Of a stretch of DNA of 64,000 bases, positions 62,431-64,000 are shown piece after piece. The first letter of the stretch is position 1. Each line of letters begins with the position of its first letter. The notes beneath the pieces are model-generated. The model was not told the DNA's origin. It worked only from the letters and a program-made list of their open reading frames with translations, and searched no databases. This DNA is from Changshengia sp963803165. GTDB lineage: Bacteria > Chloroflexota > Dormibacteria > Aeolococcales > Aeolococcaceae. Location of the stretch: positions 1 through 64,000 of the forward strand of contig CAWDLK010000002.1 in assembly GCA_963803165.1 (NCBI GenBank). The letters are read 5' to 3'. The position numbers and the translations under genes are program-made.

Positions 62431-64000
62431 ATGGCCAAGAGGCTGATCTACGTAGGGCAGGACGACGACGTCTCGGACCTGGCCGGCAAGATGCAGGCGG
62501 CCGATCCGGGCGACGAGGTGGCCATGGTCGTGCCCGCCGGCGCCCAGGCCTTCCAGTCGCCGCTCAACGTCCGCCTGCTCCGGAGCGTCGCCGCCCGTCG
62601 CGGCCTCTCCACCTCGGTGGTGACCCCCGACCCGCGCATCCAGGAGCTGGCCCGAGGCGTCGGGGTCTCCGCCTTCAGCTCGGTGGCCGCCTACGAGGGT
62701 GGCGTGCCGGTCACGGTGCGCCCCAACGGGCCCGCCCCCTACCGGGGGACGGTCCCGCCGCCCCGGCCCCAGGCTCCCTTCCTGCCCCGGGCGCCGGGGC
62801 CCCCCGGGCCGGCAACGGCTCTGGCCGCACCGCCCGGGACCGCGCCCGTCGCTCCCCAGAGCCCCTGGGCCCCACCCCCTGGCCGCGCCCCGCTCGGGCC
62901 GGCCGCCGCGCCGCCGCCTCTCGCCCCCGGTCCGCGGACGGGGGGCACCTGGGCGCCGCTTCCCGAGCCCGCCCGCCTGGGAGGAGCCACCGCCACCCTG
63001 GGAGGCTGCCCGCTCGCGCGCCGCGTTCCAGTCGGGAGTGGCCGAAACTGGCCAGGCCGCGCAGCGCCCCGCGCCGCCGTCCGGACCGCCGGGCCGGCGG
63101 CCGCTCCAGGGTCCGCTGCTGGGGCCCCCGCCGGGCCGCTTCCGCGCCCTGCTCCGCAACCGCACCGCGCTGACCTTCACCGCGATCGGGCTGGTGGTCA
63201 TCCTGCTGGTGGCCTTCCTGGTGTTCAGCCCCTCCGCCACGGTGACCGTCACCATCGCGGAGCAGCCGCTGACCGTGAACCCGACCATCCAGGGCACGGC
63301 CACCCCCTCCCAGGCGAGCCAGCCCAACTTCGTGCTCGGCAAGGTGGTGAGCGACACCACCAGCCAGACCTTCCCGGTCAACCCGTCGGGCACCCAGACG
63401 GTGCCGGCGGTGGCCGCCACCGGAAGCGTCGTGCTCACCGGCGACAGTGCCGTGTGCAGCACCGGGTATTTCATCGGCCCGGGAGAGCTCCTCTTCGAGA
63501 CCACCGCGGGCATCCAGTTCTCCGCCCCCAACACGACGGGGTTCACCATCCAGGAGCCGAGCTGCACCAGCACCGTCGCGGTGACGGCCGTGGCCGGCGG
63601 CAGTCAGGGCATCGTGCCCGCCGCTGCCATCTCGATATGGCTCAACACCCCGTGCACCGGCGGCGGCGCCTGTGCTCCGGGGTCCATCACGGTCGCGAAC
63701 CCGGCACAGACGACGGGCGGGGCCAACGCCACCACCCAGGCCATCGCCAGCGCGTCGGACGTGGCCACCTGGCAGGCCCAGCTCAACCAGGTCGAGACCC
63801 AGCTCGGCGACACCGCCACCAACGACCTCAACGCCAAGGCCGGCCAGGACAAGCCCGCCGTCGACCCCAACGGCGACGGCAAGAGCGTCACCTTCGCGGT
63901 CGCCCCCACCAGCTTCACCTCGGTCGCCGCCGGCACGGTGATGAACGCGGAGACCATCACCGTCACCATGACCGCCCAGGAGACCGTCTACGACCCGGCC
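62431..64000 (+). CDS. baseplate-J-like single-pass membrane protein, frameshifted and cut by window end
   Basis: ATG 62431 starts a small alpha/beta domain (RLIYVGQDDDVSDLAGKMQ, VAMVVPAGAQAFQSPLNVRLL, about 95 residues) like the N-terminus of bacterial 'baseplate J-like' membrane proteins. A Pro/Ala-rich linker of about 140 residues follows. Within it, near 62966-62985, the frame moves by +1; the new frame gives PPAWEEPPPPWEAARS, then RFRALLRNRTALTF, one membrane helix (TAIGLVVILLVAFLVF, about 63180-63230) and a long Thr/Val-rich extracellular domain open to 64000. The earlier frame yields only Arg/His-rich nonsense beyond that point. Function unknown; pairing with the actin-like gene is the main clue. 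Confidence 0.65.
   Translation, partial: MAKRLIYVGQDDDVSDLAGKMQAADPGDEVAMVVPAGAQAFQSPLNVRLLRSVAARRGLSTSVVTPDPRIQELARGVGVSAFSSVAAYEGGVPVTVRPNGPAPYRGTVPPPRPQAPFLPRAPGPPGPATALAAPPGTAPVAPQSPWAPPPGRAPLGPAAAPPPLAPGPRTGGTWAPLPEPARLGGATATLGGCPLARRVPVGSGRNWPGRAAPRAAVRTAGPAAAPGSAAGAPAGPLPRPAPQPHRADLHRDRAGGHPAGGLPGVQPLRHGDRHHRGAAADREPDHPGHGHPLPGEPAQLRARQGGERHHQPDLPGQPVGHPDGAGGGRHRKRRAHRRQCRVQHRVFHRPGRAPLRDHRGHPVLRPQHDGVHHPGAELHQHRRGDGRGRRQSGHRARRCHLDMAQHPVHRRRRLCSGVHHGREPGTDDGRGQRHHPGHRQRVGRGHLAGPAQPGRDPARRHRHQRPQRQGRPGQARRRPQRRRQERHLRGRPHQLHLGRRRHGDERGDHHRHHDRPGDRLRPG

Overview
This 64-kb window is very GC-rich chromosomal DNA from a free-living, monoderm-type bacterium. Third codon positions are almost always G or C, and GTG and TTG starts are common. 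Gene order follows two conserved Gram-positive-type housekeeping blocks. A coaD-adjacent coiled-coil gene resembles mycobacterial SepIVA, prolyl-tRNA synthetase is of the archaeal/eukaryotic type, and an FtsA-like gene sits beside a baseplate-J-like membrane protein gene. Together these suggest a deep Terrabacteria lineage (Chloroflexota/Ca. Dormibacterota-like, or a deep actinobacterial relative). The taxonomic call is inference.

Layout. 0.1-5.1 kb: tRNA-Leu(GAG), a small hypothetical gene, folE, rlmN, divergent rpmB, then asp23-fakA. 5.1-8.5 kb: minus-strand Tad-type pilin-like genes. 8.6-26 kb: recG-rsmD-coaD-sepIVA-like-rpmF-fabD-fabG-acpP-rnc-smc-ftsY-ylxM-ffh-rpsP-khpA-rimM-trmD-rplS-yraN, mostly joined by 4-nt ATGA/GTGA overlaps. 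26-29.2 kb: a secreted protein, comM and dprA. 29.2-32.2 kb: a small accessory island (MarR regulator with zinc-ribbon partner, an NAD(P)-dependent dehydrogenase, and a nickel permease). 32.3-47.5 kb: topA-hslV-hslU, a lipoprotein, then rpsB-tsf-pyrH-frr-uppS-cdsA-dxr-rseP-ispG-proS (translation, UMP synthesis, undecaprenyl/MEP isoprenoid and phospholipid synthesis). 47.5-51.3 kb: two minus-strand membrane proteins sharing a Trp-rich motif, and a bifunctional (p)ppGpp synthetase/hydrolase. 51.4-54.9 kb: a second set of Tad-like genes broken by several single-base frameshifts. 55-61 kb: hisS, a candidate 6S RNA, small membrane proteins, an anti-sigma/sigma pair and alaS. 61-64 kb: an FtsA/PilM-like actin-fold protein followed by a baseplate-J-like single-pass membrane protein cut by the window end.

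Regulation. Many transcription units have a TANNNT or similar -10 hexamer only 7-12 nt before the start codon and no Shine-Dalgarno, which implies leaderless mRNAs. At three genes (asp23, fabG, marR) the -10 instead points at a tiny upstream ORF whose stop overlaps the real start. The best local regulatory signals are a 33-bp double operator at marR, a Nur-like box inside the nickel-permease promoter, and a perfect 9-2-9 palindrome over the comM start.

Caveat. Frame breaks occur in rpsB (essential), in the second Tad locus and in the J-like gene. Sequence or assembly error is the simplest explanation for rpsB, and it must be considered for the others.
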